64,000 nt of DNA. Origin: an uncultured Clostridia bacterium (GTDB lineage Bacteria > Bacillota > Clostridia > Christensenellales > Aristaeellaceae). Position 1 is the stretch's first letter. Every line of letters begins with the position of its first letter. The DNA lies in assembly GCA_934667105.1 (NCBI GenBank), contig CAKULG010000011.1, positions 41,303 to 105,302 of the forward strand. The letters are read 5' to 3'. Shown piece after piece: positions 25,027-33,620 of this stretch. The notes below the pieces were generated by a model, which was not told the DNA's origin, did not search any database, and saw only the letters and a program-made list of their open reading frames with translations. The translations under genes were made by a program, and so were the position numbers.

Positions 25027-25027
25027 T
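24904..25027 (+). repeat. Intergenic repeat element, copy B2, complete
   Basis: The box spans TTTGTCAGCAGAGAAGCAAG to CCGCTTTCTTGGAAGG, then comes the hairpin at 24975-25019. It is about 85 percent identical by eye to copy B1 over the first 90 nt and shares the GAGAAGCAAGCTGATTT and CTTTCTTGG cores with copies at 30559, 55763 and 55913. Confidence 0.75.
24975..25027. terminator. Bidirectional terminator, 20-bp perfect stem
   Basis: GCGGGGGAAACCATTCTTTG (24975-24994) pairs perfectly with 25000-25019 around a 5-nt loop, and is followed by AATTTTTTT. It lies between the converging HAD and PIG-L genes. It is the hairpin part of repeat copy B2. Confidence 0.85.
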
Positions 25028-26244
25028 TAATTTTTCATTTCCACATGCTCGAAGAAGTCGTTTTTCGCTTCGTCCGGGCCCACGACGGAGTAAACCAGGC
25101 TGAATCGATAGCAGGATTGAGCGCTGTCCCGGGGCTCCACTTCAAAAAGCTTGAATTTTCCCGTGGCCTTGTCCCGGTTGCCCGCCTGGTGCTGGGAAAC
25201 ATGCCAGGAATAGCCCTCCTGCGCCATTTCAAAGCCCGTTTTTCCGCCGAAGGCCTCCAGGGGCTGATCCCAGTCCATTTCAATCACGTTTTCATCGCCC
25301 AGATGGCGATACATTTTCTTTACCTGCCAAACGCCCCATTTTTCGGCGGAATCGGCGTATTTCGTTGGATCGGCGGCCCGTTCCACGCAGTAAAGCAGCG
25401 CGTCGGCGCACACCCGGTGGGCGCCGTGGCCGTATTCGCCGCCCGCGTCGTGGGTGAGCACCACCTCGGGCTTGAACTGGCGCAGCAGGCCGGTAAGATA
25501 CTGATTGGTGTTCCGTTTGCCCCAGGCGCTGTAGCCGCCCTCCAGGTTATAGGAATATTTATCCCAGAATTCGCCGATCACCGGGTAATTCCGCACGCCC
25601 ATGGCCCACAGGCCGTTGAGCAGTTCGCTGCGGCGCATGGTGGTGCCGCAGGTCATATAGGCCACCACCACGTTCATTTTTCGCTGGGCGGCATAATAGG
25701 GAATCGCGCCGCCGAAGAACAGCACCTCGTCGTCCGGATGGGCCGAGAGCACCAGCAGGTCCGCTTTCTCCGGGGCGGGCTGCCATTGCTGCACATAGGC
25801 GGGCGTATCCCCCGCCCCCAGAACGAACAGTTCGCTGACGGCCAGCGTCGATTGTTTATCGCTGGAAAGCGCGATCCGCAGCCGGGTTTCGCCGTTCAGC
25901 GGCGCGTATTCATGGGCGTACAGCGCTTCGGATTCAAAGACGATTTCCCAGTTTCCATTGCGCAGAGCCTCCACTTGCCAGGGGCGCGGCTTTTGCGAGA
26001 AGCAAATGTATACGCCGTGGATGGGCTGATCCTCGGGCGCGGTGATTTCGATATAGGGATGACGCGCCTTATCGCTGACATAGGCGGTGCCGTAATCCCG
26101 ATCCGCAAGCTTGGGCAGCAGATAACGGGTGGAGGGCGCGATGATTTGGCATTGCCCGGTGAGATCCGCCGCTTCCTGGGCCAGGGCGGGGGCGCAGGCC
26201 AGCAGCGCAAGCAGCAGCGCGGCGAAAAACAGGCGTTTCTTCAT
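25027..26244 (-). CDS. Secreted PIG-L family deacetylase with N-terminal sandwich domain
   Basis: A 405-aa protein with a signal peptide ending near ALAQEA. Residues about 30-145 form a discoidin/F5-8C-like sandwich (TAYVSDKARHPYIEITAP, LRIALSSDKQSTLAVSELFV). The PIG-L catalytic domain follows, with the zinc motif AHPDDE (169-174) and HDAGGEYGHGAHR (about 265-277). PIG-L enzymes remove N-acetyl groups from amino sugars. A secreted form with a binding domain may act on cell-wall or host glycans. ATG 26244 follows AAGGAGT. The stop lies in the terminator T-run. Confidence 0.85.
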   Translation of the reverse strand: MKKRLFFAALLLALLACAPALAQEAADLTGQCQIIAPSTRYLLPKLADRDYGTAYVSDKARHPYIEITAPEDQPIHGVYICFSQKPRPWQVEALRNGNWEIVFESEALYAHEYAPLNGETRLRIALSSDKQSTLAVSELFVLGAGDTPAYVQQWQPAPEKADLLVLSAHPDDEVLFFGGAIPYYAAQRKMNVVVAYMTCGTTMRRSELLNGLWAMGVRNYPVIGEFWDKYSYNLEGGYSAWGKRNTNQYLTGLLRQFKPEVVLTHDAGGEYGHGAHRVCADALLYCVERAADPTKYADSAEKWGVWQVKKMYRHLGDENVIEMDWDQPLEAFGGKTGFEMAQEGYSWHVSQHQAGNRDKATGKFKLFEVEPRDSAQSCYRFSLVYSVVGPDEAKNDFFEHVEMKN

Positions 26245-26336
26245 TTATAAATACTCCTTGCGATTACTCCTTTGAAAAGCGCGCTTCCCTGGGGCGGGGA
26301 AACGCCCGTCGGGGAGATTGCGCGCTGAACGGCATG

Positions 26337-26372
26337 AAAAAAGCCTGCTGCGCGCGGATACGCGCGGCAGGC
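26337..26372 (-). terminator. Rho-independent terminator of the ispH-rpsA gene
   Basis: On the minus strand, GCCTGCCGCGCG pairs with CGCGCGCAGCAGGC (26343-26372) and is followed by TTTTTT (26342-26337). It lies 15 bp after the stop codon. Confidence 0.9.
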
Positions 26373-26386
26373 CTATAGGGCTGGAA

Positions 26387-28399
26387 TTATTCGGCGTCCA
26401 CAGGGGCTTCCTCAGCCACGTCTTCACCGGGGATTTCCATGCTGTCGATCTCGCCGAAGGCTTCGTCCGCCAGGGCTTCACGCACGCTCAGGCTGATGCG
26501 CTTGGCTTCGGGATCCACCGCCAGCACCTTCACCCGCACGGGCTGGCCCACGGTCAGCACGTCTTCCACCTTGGCCACGCGGGTCGGCGCGCACTGGGAA
26601 ATGTGCACCAGGCCGTCCACGCCGGGCTCCAGCTCCACAAAGGCGCCGAAGGGACGGATGCGAACCACGTTGCGCTCCAGGATGGTGCCCACGGGGTACT
26701 TTTCTTCGATGTTGTCCCAGGGCTTGGGCTGCAGCTGCTTATAGCCCAGCTGAATACGCTCGCGCTCGCGATCCAGGGAGAGAATCTTCACTTCCACTTC
26801 CTGGTTGATGGAGAGCACGTCGCTGGGATGGCCCACGCGGCTCCAGGCCAGATCGGTGATATGAATCAGGCCGTCCACGCCGCCCAGATCCACAAACGCG
26901 CCGAAATCGGCAAAGCGGCGAACAATACCCTTCACCACAGCGCCCTCTTCCAGCTTCTCCCAGGCAGCGGCCTTCTTGGCGGCGGATTCTTCTTCGATGA
27001 CCTGCTTGCGGCTGGCCACGATGCGCTTCTTCTGCTTATCCACATCGATGATCTTCAGCTTCATATCCTGGCCGACGAACTGGGCGATCTTTTCCACATA
27101 GCGCTGCGCCAGCTGGGAAGCGGGCACGAAAGCGCGAACGCCGCCCTCGACGCTGGCCAGCAGGCCGCCCTTGACGGCTTCCTTGCCCACGGCATCGATG
27201 TATTCGCCTTTTTCGTATTTTTCCATCAGCGCGTCCCAAGCCTTGCGGTTGACGATGTTGCGCTGAGAGAGCAGGACGTTGCCTTCGCCGTCGTTGACCT
27301 TGACGACCTCGACCTCGATTTCGTCGCCGAGCTTAACGTTCTGATCTACCAATTCGGATTTCTTGATCAGCCCGTCGGACTTGTAGCCAATGTTGACGCA
27401 GACTTCGTCGTCCGTGATCTGCACAACGGTGCCGGTAACGGTCTGGCCGTTGCGGATGCGGACAACCGTCTTTTCAATGTCCTCCATGGTGAGGGCCTGG
27501 GAGTCATTGGCGGCGGCGGGCTCTTGTTGGGTTTCCTGGTCGATGCGTTCCATGTCGTTCATGCGTGTGACAACCTCCTTAAATGACCAATCCGGTGTTG
27601 ATGCGCCGGCGGCTATTCCTATGTATTCCGTGTGGATATTTGCAAAGCGCGGCGGAATTTCCGACGCACGTTCCACCAAACAGGTGCGGGGACAGATGGC
27701 CCGGCAGGCCTCGAACAATTTGCGGGTGTTGGCGCTGGCGCGCCCGCCCACCACCACCATCGCGTCCGCCCGGGCGGCCAGGGCGCAGGCCTCCGTCAGG
27801 CGTTTCTGCGTGGCGGAGCAGATGGTGCATTTGATTTGCAGCCGGGGAATTTTCTGCTTCAGCAGCGCCAATAATTCTTCCCAGCGGCGCAGGGGAAAGG
27901 TGGTCTGGGAAACGGCCAGGGCCTCCTCCATGGGGGGCAGGGCCTGAACGTCCGCCTCCGTTTCCACGATATAGCACGGGCCGGAGCACCAGCCCGCCGT
28001 GCCCTGCACCTCCGGATGCAGCCGTTCGCCCACCAGAATGACGGGCCGCCCGGCCAAACCGCTTTTTCGCACGATTTCGTGCAGCACATGCACGAAGGAG
28101 CAGGTGCAATCCCGAATCTCCAGGCCCCGTTCCCGGCAGGCGGCGATGATTTGGGGATCCACCCCATGGCTCCGCAGCAGGATAATCCCGCCGGGGGCGT
28201 CCTCCACCCGCTCCAGGGCCAGCACCCCCGCTTCCCGCAGGGCGGCCACAGCCTGGGGGTTATGAATCAATTCGCCCAGGGAGGAGCAGTAAATTCCCCG
28301 CTCCTGCGCTTCCCGGGCGGCGCTGAAGGCTGTTTCCATGGCCTTTCGCACGCCGGCGCAGTATCCGGCGTGGGGCGCGATGGCATAAGGCATACGCAT
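26387..28399 (-). CDS. ispH: IspH (HMBPP reductase) fused to ribosomal protein S1-like domains
   Basis: A 670-aa fusion. Residues 1-280 are IspH, the last enzyme of the MEP isoprenoid pathway. The [4Fe-4S] ligands Cys14, Cys98 and Cys194 and the active-site segment HPEVQG with Glu130 are visible. A linker of about 30 residues leads to four S1 RNA-binding domains (about 317-381, 401-465, 486-553, 569-640). The third and fourth are best conserved (FADFGAFVDLGGVDGLIHIT and FGAFVELEPGVDGLVHIS). This fusion is known from Clostridia and supports that placement. Either ATG at 28399 or 28393 fits the GGGGTGG site. A strong terminator follows. Confidence 0.95.
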   Translation of the reverse strand: MRMPYAIAPHAGYCAGVRKAMETAFSAAREAQERGIYCSSLGELIHNPQAVAALREAGVLALERVEDAPGGIILLRSHGVDPQIIAACRERGLEIRDCTCSFVHVLHEIVRKSGLAGRPVILVGERLHPEVQGTAGWCSGPCYIVETEADVQALPPMEEALAVSQTTFPLRRWEELLALLKQKIPRLQIKCTICSATQKRLTEACALAARADAMVVVGGRASANTRKLFEACRAICPRTCLVERASEIPPRFANIHTEYIGIAAGASTPDWSFKEVVTRMNDMERIDQETQQEPAAANDSQALTMEDIEKTVVRIRNGQTVTGTVVQITDDEVCVNIGYKSDGLIKKSELVDQNVKLGDEIEVEVVKVNDGEGNVLLSQRNIVNRKAWDALMEKYEKGEYIDAVGKEAVKGGLLASVEGGVRAFVPASQLAQRYVEKIAQFVGQDMKLKIIDVDKQKKRIVASRKQVIEEESAAKKAAAWEKLEEGAVVKGIVRRFADFGAFVDLGGVDGLIHITDLAWSRVGHPSDVLSINQEVEVKILSLDRERERIQLGYKQLQPKPWDNIEEKYPVGTILERNVVRIRPFGAFVELEPGVDGLVHISQCAPTRVAKVEDVLTVGQPVRVKVLAVDPEAKRISLSVREALADEAFGEIDSMEIPGEDVAEEAPVDAE

Positions 28400-28550
28400 A
28401 CCACCCCAAAGTTTGAGCGAATATTATTTGTTTCGCCGCATCTTCCTTTTTTCCTTCTTTTTTAAAAGAAGAAATTAAATTTTTTTCTAAAAATGCGATG
28501 CGGACGGAAAATTCGGATGGAACCGAGAAAAAACGTGTGTACAAAGCGCG

Positions 28551-28576
28551 GGGGAGCGATTCTTCGCTCCCCCGGT
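28551..28576. terminator. GC-rich hairpin, probable terminator
   Basis: A perfect 11-bp stem CGGGGGAGCGA/TCGCTCCCCCG around TTCT. On the plus side it is followed by GTTTTCTTTT; on the minus side the T-run is poor. It lies about 150 bp beyond the GH127 stop. Confidence 0.5.
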
Positions 28577-28650
28577 TTTCTTTTGCCTACGAAAAATCAA
28601 GCCGGTTTATCGTCGCCTCCGTCCGTCCATCCGGCCTTTTTGAAAGGGGC

Positions 28651-28681
28651 GGCGTGCGCCAAAATGGTTTCCCCGCAATTT
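28651..28681 (+). repeat. Degenerate half hairpin of the intergenic repeat
   Basis: GGCGTGCGCCAAAATGGTTT followed by CCCCGCAATTT matches the right half of the hairpin at 24994-25022. The left arm is missing, so it is likely a decayed copy. Confidence 0.5.
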
Positions 28682-28719
28682 GCATGTTTCGTTTTTTAGT
28701 CTCCAGGAAAGGGCGCGCG

Positions 28720-30477
28720 TCAGGGCGCGTCGTCCGCGAACATGGGGAAGCAGGTGAATTCTTCCCGCTGCAATTCCAGATAGGGGGCGACGGCAAGTTC
28801 GGGCGCGCCCTCGACGGTGAAATGGAGGGGCGCGTCCGCGGGGCGCAGGCGGCGAATGAAATCCTCGCCCTTGCCGGGCGCAACGACGCCGTATTCCTGA
28901 TTGCGCACGCCCACCACCGCCATCAGCAGCGGCCCGTAAAGATAGGAATAGCGCGCGTAGCCGGGCACCTCGTTATCGCCGTGATACAGCACGGCCCGCC
29001 ATTGCATATCCAGGAAGAATTCAATTTTGTCCCCCGGCTGCCACAGGCGCGAGAAAACGCAGTAGCCGCCCGGCGCGCCCTGAGCGATGGGCTGGCCGTT
29101 GAGCAGAATATCCACCGGGCCATGCACATAATGCGGTATGCGCAGGCGCAGGGTGAAGCGCTGCGCCCGGGGCATATCCAGCGCAAGGGAAACGCGGCCG
29201 TCGTAGGGGAAGGCGGTTTCTTCCGTGACGCGGATCAGCTGCTCCTCCGTTTCCCAATCCAATTGGCAGGGGGCGTAAAGATCGCAGGAAAGAACGCTGC
29301 CCGTCATGGTGAACAGATACTCGGGAAGCGAGGCGAAAATGCGCGTGCCCACTCCCGCGCAGCAATGGTTCAAGCGCACGGGCATCCGCTTGCGCTCGTC
29401 CAGCAGGGCCAGATAGCGAATGTCCAGATCGCCGTTCTGGTTGGCGATGGCGACGTTGTAAATAGATTGCTCCACCTCGAAAACGTATTTTTCCTCATCG
29501 GGGAACAGGCGGTGCAGCCGCTGATTCAGATGTAGCCAGAAGGAGGAGCAGCACAGTTCGTTATAATGATTCGTTTTATAGAAATAGTTGCAGCCAGGAT
29601 GGGCCTGGGCGGAAAATTCGCACATGACGATGCCGCCGCCGGGATGCTGCCAATCGCGCTTATACAATTCCCAGCAGCCCTCCACGGCGTTGTAGAGATA
29701 GGGTGCGCCGCTGTAGCGATACAGGTCCAGATAGCCCTCGAAGGCTTCCAGCTCGCTGCCGTGGGGATGCGGCTCGAAGCCGTGCTGCCTGCGAATGTTC
29801 ACGCAATCGCGCTCCTGGGCGATAAACTGGGCCAGCCGCCAGGTTTCTTCATAATATTGCCGGGTTACGTCCATATCCTCGCGCTTGCCGATTTCGGTCA
29901 GATACACGCTGGGCGAAGCCACGACGCCCTGAAACGCCAGCTCCAGATATTTAATCACCGGCAGATCAGGGCAATGGTTAAACCAATCCTGCCACCGGCG
30001 CAGCAGCGAAAAGGCCCGCTGGCTGCCGCCCCGGGCCGCGGCGATGAGGCCGTAGGTCAGCCAGATGCGCACATAGTGCGGATATTCCTTGTAGGCGAAG
30101 CGCGCCTTATCCACCGGCATCAGAAAACCGTCCGGCTCCGCGCCTTCTTCCAGAAAATCCAGAATTTCTTCCATGCCCTTGCGCAGCGGCTCGCATTCCT
30201 CCCAGCGCAGCACGTTGCCCGCGCACATGAGGTATTGCGAGGCGGTTTGCCCCTTCAGGTTGTCCTCAAAATGGCCCGCGTATCGCGCGGCCTTGGGTTC
30301 GCGCCCCTGCTTGATATCGAACCAATAGCGCATCCGATCCATTTCCAGGCGCTGGGTGAAGCGGATGTTGTTGTCGAATACCTGCCGGAACAGGCCGCCG
30401 GTGAGGCGCACGCCGTGCAACGGGGTGAACAGCTGATCCTTTACCGCCAGTTTGTCGTTGTAATCGTAGTATTGCAT
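28720..30477 (-). CDS. GH127-type beta-L-arabinofuranosidase-like protein (DUF1680)
   Basis: A 585-aa cytoplasmic protein without signal peptide. It has the (alpha/alpha)6-barrel signatures of DUF1680/GH127: DNNIRFTQRLEMDRMRYWF near the start, AHPGCNYF, NELCCSS (Glu307, Cys309, Cys310) and NHCCAGVG (Cys372, Cys373). In GH127 a Glu and three Cys hold zinc and one Cys is the nucleophile; the set is present here. It should remove terminal beta-L-arabinofuranose or a related sugar. The ATG at 30477 fits AGGGAG upstream; an in-frame start at 30513 has none. It has its own promoter, so it is probably a single-gene unit. Confidence 0.82.
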   Translation of the reverse strand: MQYYDYNDKLAVKDQLFTPLHGVRLTGGLFRQVFDNNIRFTQRLEMDRMRYWFDIKQGREPKAARYAGHFEDNLKGQTASQYLMCAGNVLRWEECEPLRKGMEEILDFLEEGAEPDGFLMPVDKARFAYKEYPHYVRIWLTYGLIAAARGGSQRAFSLLRRWQDWFNHCPDLPVIKYLELAFQGVVASPSVYLTEIGKREDMDVTRQYYEETWRLAQFIAQERDCVNIRRQHGFEPHPHGSELEAFEGYLDLYRYSGAPYLYNAVEGCWELYKRDWQHPGGGIVMCEFSAQAHPGCNYFYKTNHYNELCCSSFWLHLNQRLHRLFPDEEKYVFEVEQSIYNVAIANQNGDLDIRYLALLDERKRMPVRLNHCCAGVGTRIFASLPEYLFTMTGSVLSCDLYAPCQLDWETEEQLIRVTEETAFPYDGRVSLALDMPRAQRFTLRLRIPHYVHGPVDILLNGQPIAQGAPGGYCVFSRLWQPGDKIEFFLDMQWRAVLYHGDNEVPGYARYSYLYGPLLMAVVGVRNQEYGVVAPGKGEDFIRRLRPADAPLHFTVEGAPELAVAPYLELQREEFTCFPMFADDAP

Positions 30478-30503
30478 CCCATCGCTCCCTATGTTTTTTT
30501 CTA

Positions 30504-30532
30504 AGTATACCATACGCTTTGGGTGGAAGCAA
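30504..30532 (-). promoter_or_regulatory. Promoter of the GH127 gene
   Basis: On the minus strand: -35 TTGCTT (30532-30527), a 17-bp spacer ending TGG, and -10 TATACT (30509-30504). The distance to the ATG is 27 bp. Confidence 0.7.
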
Positions 30533-30558
30533 GGTATTAAAAACTCCTCCGCCCGTTT

Positions 30559-30616
30559 GCCGGGGGAGAAGCAAGCTGATTTCTTTTTCCTTTTTTCCTA
30601 ATCGATTTTCTTGGAC
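30559..30616 (+). repeat. Intergenic repeat box without hairpin (copy D)
   Basis: GCCGGGGGAGAAGCAAGCTG, TTTTTTCCTAATCGATTTTC and TTGGA match the box of copies B2, G2 and G3. The TTCTTTG hairpin that normally follows is absent. It lies between two minus-strand genes. Confidence 0.65.
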
Positions 30617-30682
30617 GAAGAGGGAGACGGCCGGACGGCCGGAGGCGGGAGCGCCCCGCATATTTATATCGCGTTACGCCCC

Positions 30683-32983
30683 TCATTCCCCCTGCATCAG
30701 GCGCGCCGCTTGGGCGGCCTGGGCCAGAAAGGTATCCAGGGAAATCTGACGCTGGGCGTAGCGGGCGACAAGCTGCGAAAATTCCGCGCCCTCCAGCCGG
30801 GCGGGAGCTTCCAGCCAGGCGTTTTGCATGAGCGCCTGGTAGCGGGCGATCTGCGCGGACGAAACGGAATATTTGTAATCTCGTTCCACCTCCGCCAACT
30901 GCGCCCGGTAATCCGCCGCGGCGGTTTTGCGGCCAGCCTGCTCGCTTTCGGCAATCAGCGCGGCCAGATCCGCTTCTATTTGGGCGTAATGCGGGTTGAG
31001 CACGGGTTGATCGCAATCGGGGAAAAGCAGGTGTTTTTCCTCCTCGGGCAGCCTTTCCAGGTAAGCGGCCAGCAGCCGCCAGGCGTCCGCCTGCCGTGCG
31101 CCGAAGGGATTGACCACCGCCAGCGTTATCTGGCAGGCGGCGGGGGTGTTTTCCTCGGTCAAGCCCAGAGAAAGGGGCGTTTCCTCCTGCAAAAGATCGG
31201 CGTCAAATTGCAGCAGGAATTGGTAACTCTCGTCCTCCTCCTCGTTCCAGACATAATCCAGGCTTTCCCCCAGGGCGGCTTCATCCAGCGCGTCGATGCG
31301 GCGCAGCAGGGCGGAAAGGGCCGCGTCCTGAAAATCCGGGGCCTTGCCCTGCCGGGCGCATTCCGCGTCGTATAGGGACAGGGCCAGGGCGATCAAACGG
31401 GGCCGGGCGTTGACGCCGAAATCCACGGGACGGTCATAGGCTGAGGAGGAGCTGATTTCTCCCGCCTGCCATTTTTCCAGCAGCGTCAGCAGTGCGTCCA
31501 GGGTGCGGGGCAGTTCCGCTTCGGTCAGGCCCATCCGCGCGGCCACATCCGGCGCATAGGCCGCGCCCGTGAGGCGAAGGCCCAGGGGAACGGCCAGCAT
31601 GCGTCCCGCGCCGTCGCCCGCCGCCTGGACCGCCAGGGGATACAGACGGCCTAAATAGCCGGAAAGTCCGCTGCTTTCCGGGGCGGGAAGCAGATAGCCC
31701 TTCTCCCGCAGGCGGGCCAAATCGGTCTGATCGGTATCAATGAGGTAAATATCCCAGGAATCGTCCCGGGTCAGCAGCAGCTCCGAAAGGGAGCGCGTCT
31801 CCGCGCTTTGCAGCGAAACGGCCAGGCCCGAGGCGCTGGACGCGCTGCGAAACGCCGCCGCATCGAGCCCGCCGGAAAAGGAGAGCAGGCGCAGCGCCTG
31901 GGGCTGGGGCGCTTCGGGATCGCGGATGTATAGGCTTTTCATATCCTGAAAACAATAAAACCGGTTTTCCACCAGGGCGGACATGCGGCCGCTGACGGGA
32001 TAATAATAATACAGGGTTACGGAGGAAAAGGCCGTCTGCTTTTTCATGCCCTCGATTTTAAACAGCCTGCCTGTGGCGGAGGAAAGCAGATAAGCGCAGT
32101 CCGCTTCCGCGTTGTATTCCAGCCCGGCGTAGGATACGCCGTGCTCCTCCGGATCCTCCAGGGAGAAAAGCGGGGTCAACGTATCAGCGGCGGGATCGTA
32201 GCGGCAGAGGGCGGCGGCGTTTTCCGCCGGATCCTCCACCAGCGCCAGCAGCGCGCCCTCCCGGTAGGGGCAGATTTCCCGCACGCTTCGGGCCTTGCTG
32301 GCAGTGAACGCCCCGGTGCGCAGATCAAAGCGATCCAGCCGGTAACGGTTGCTTCCCGCCGTCTGCAAATCGCGCACAAGATAGAGCGTATCCCCCTGCA
32401 CCACCAGGGCGGACAGGCGATAGGGGGTTCCCTCGCCGTCCAGATGATTTTTCATTTGCAGCTTAACCAGGTCGGTGTATTTTCCCTGGCCCTCCTCCCA
32501 GGCGATGGCGAAAACCAGGCCGGTTTTGGCGTTCAGGCCGCAGAGCCGCCCTTGCCAGCAAAACAGCGCGTCCAGATAATAAGGGGATTTGCGCAGTTCG
32601 CGCTGGGCGGGGGCGTATTTCGTGGTTTGGTTGATCACGCGCTGGATGAGCACGGTGTAATCCCCCTCGCCGGGAACATAGGAAACCAGCTTTTCCCCGT
32701 CCGTCGCATAAAGCGTGTCGCCCAGAGCGACCAGGGCCTTCCCGGCGGCGACGTTTTCCGTTTCTCCGTAGCGCATAATCTCATAGCCGCTCTGGAGCAG
32801 CCCCGTGGCCGCCGCGGCGGTGAGCAGCAGAAACAGCGCCGCCGCGCACGCCAGCGCCAGCCGGCGCAGGGGCGCGGGCCGCTTTTTTTCCACCGCCCGC
32901 GTTTTTTCCAGGGCGCGGTTCATTGCTTGCGTAAAGCCCTCCGGGGCGGGGGGACACGCCCCCTCCCAATCGATTTTTTTCAT
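30683..32983 (-). CDS. Large membrane protein, probable anti-sigma factor with solute-binding-like domain
   Basis: A 766-aa protein encoded 3 bp after the ECF sigma gene. Residues 1-40 are cytoplasmic and basic (FTQAMNRALEKTRAVEKKRP), and a helix lies at 41-62. The extracytoplasmic part starts with a region of beta-rich repeats (about 75-350, for example GDTLYATDGEKLVSYVPGEG) like a beta-propeller. Residues 365-740 resemble a family 1 solute-binding protein (DDSWDIYLIDTDQTDL, AGRMLAVPLGLRLTGAAYAP, a C-terminal helix-rich lobe). No lipobox is present because it is membrane-anchored. It probably holds or releases the sigma factor in response to a bound ligand. The ligand and exact family are unknown. 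Confidence 0.7.
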   Translation of the reverse strand: MKKIDWEGACPPAPEGFTQAMNRALEKTRAVEKKRPAPLRRLALACAAALFLLLTAAAATGLLQSGYEIMRYGETENVAAGKALVALGDTLYATDGEKLVSYVPGEGDYTVLIQRVINQTTKYAPAQRELRKSPYYLDALFCWQGRLCGLNAKTGLVFAIAWEEGQGKYTDLVKLQMKNHLDGEGTPYRLSALVVQGDTLYLVRDLQTAGSNRYRLDRFDLRTGAFTASKARSVREICPYREGALLALVEDPAENAAALCRYDPAADTLTPLFSLEDPEEHGVSYAGLEYNAEADCAYLLSSATGRLFKIEGMKKQTAFSSVTLYYYYPVSGRMSALVENRFYCFQDMKSLYIRDPEAPQPQALRLLSFSGGLDAAAFRSASSASGLAVSLQSAETRSLSELLLTRDDSWDIYLIDTDQTDLARLREKGYLLPAPESSGLSGYLGRLYPLAVQAAGDGAGRMLAVPLGLRLTGAAYAPDVAARMGLTEAELPRTLDALLTLLEKWQAGEISSSSAYDRPVDFGVNARPRLIALALSLYDAECARQGKAPDFQDAALSALLRRIDALDEAALGESLDYVWNEEEDESYQFLLQFDADLLQEETPLSLGLTEENTPAACQITLAVVNPFGARQADAWRLLAAYLERLPEEEKHLLFPDCDQPVLNPHYAQIEADLAALIAESEQAGRKTAAADYRAQLAEVERDYKYSVSSAQIARYQALMQNAWLEAPARLEGAEFSQLVARYAQRQISLDTFLAQAAQAARLMQGE

Positions 32984-32986
32984 GGC

Positions 32987-33448
32987 TTATTCAAAATCCT
33001 CCTTCAGCGTTTCGCGCAGGGCGGCCCGGGCGCGGGCCAGGCGGGATTTGACCGCCGCCTCCGAAAGGCGCAGCACATACGCCATATCCCGGACGCTCAT
33101 GCCCTCCTGATACCGCAGCGTCAGCGCCGCCCGGTATTGCTCCGGCAGCGGCGCAAGCAGCAGCGAAAGGGAATCCCCCTCCGGGCCGGGGGCCTCGGGC
33201 GGCTGGGCAAGCGGCAGCTCCCGCTGCGTCCGGCGCAGCTGCGAACGGCAGCAGTTCACCAGGATCCGCATGATCCAGGGCCTAAATTTTTCGGGATCCC
33301 GCAGCTGCCGCCGCCGCTCCCAGGCCAGCAGGATGCAGGATTGCACCGCGTCCTCCCGATCCTGCTCCCGGCGCAGCAGCGAATAGCACACCCGGTAGAG
33401 CGACTGCGTCAGCGCCAGCACCCGGCGCTCGAATTCCTCCTGTGACAA
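32987..33448 (-). CDS. ECF-type RNA polymerase sigma factor
   Basis: A 153-aa sigma-70 family protein. Region 2 (about residues 8-70) includes EQDREDAVQSCILLAWERRR. Region 4 (about 95-150) includes LPEQYRAALTLRYQEGMSVRDMA and the helix AAVKSRLARARAALRETL. A TTG start at 33448 is used; no ATG or GTG is in frame nearby, and the ribosome site is weak. The partner at 30683-32983 is translated right after it. On the minus strand CGTCTTAT (33486-33479) resembles the CGTCTAAT before the second ECF gene and may be an ECF -10 element. Confidence 0.88.
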   Translation of the reverse strand: MSQEEFERRVLALTQSLYRVCYSLLRREQDREDAVQSCILLAWERRRQLRDPEKFRPWIMRILVNCCRSQLRRTQRELPLAQPPEAPGPEGDSLSLLLAPLPEQYRAALTLRYQEGMSVRDMAYVLRLSEAAVKSRLARARAALRETLKEDFE

Positions 33449-33542
33449 GGGCTCACATCCTTCTGTATCGATACGCTAATAAGACGCGGGAGAGGGGCGT
33501 TTGGTAGCGGAAAAAAACTGAATTATTTTTTCGCCGCGCATA

Positions 33543-33571
33543 TTGACATTCCTGCATGGAAATGCTATCCT
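33543..33571 (+). promoter_or_regulatory. SigA-type promoter of the isc operon
   Basis: TTGACA at 33543-33548, a 17-bp spacer and TGC-TATCCT with -10 at 33566-33571. Transcription would begin within the palindromes listed next. Confidence 0.75.
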
Positions 33572-33573
33572 TA

Positions 33574-33608
33574 TTCCGGAAATCCGATGGAAAAGGTCGG
33601 AATTCCGA
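33574..33608 (+). promoter_or_regulatory. Paired palindromes, probable IscR-type operator
   Basis: TTCCGGAA (33574-33581) and CGGAATTCCG (33599-33608) lie just downstream of the -10 and before the ribosome site. Binding of an Rrf2-family protein here would block transcription, which fits autorepression of the isc operon. Confidence 0.5.
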
Positions 33609-33620
33609 AAGGAGCGGAGC

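Larger units (their letters stand above)
28400..28719. other. Gap between GH127 and ispH genes, hairpins and degenerate repeat
   Basis: This 320-bp gap lies downstream of the GH127 gene and upstream of ispH. It contains CTTCTTTT/AAAAGAAG (28455-28472), the hairpin CGGGGGAGCGA/TCGCTCCCCCG (28551-28576), which probably ends GH127 transcription, and a decayed piece of the intergenic repeat at 28651-28681. No clear -35/-10 for ispH is seen. Confidence 0.45.

Noticed and set aside
33543..33620. N-terminal extension of the Rrf2 regulator starting at 33543
   Set aside because: It would begin inside the -35 box of the operon promoter; AAAGGAG sits before the ATG at 33621.
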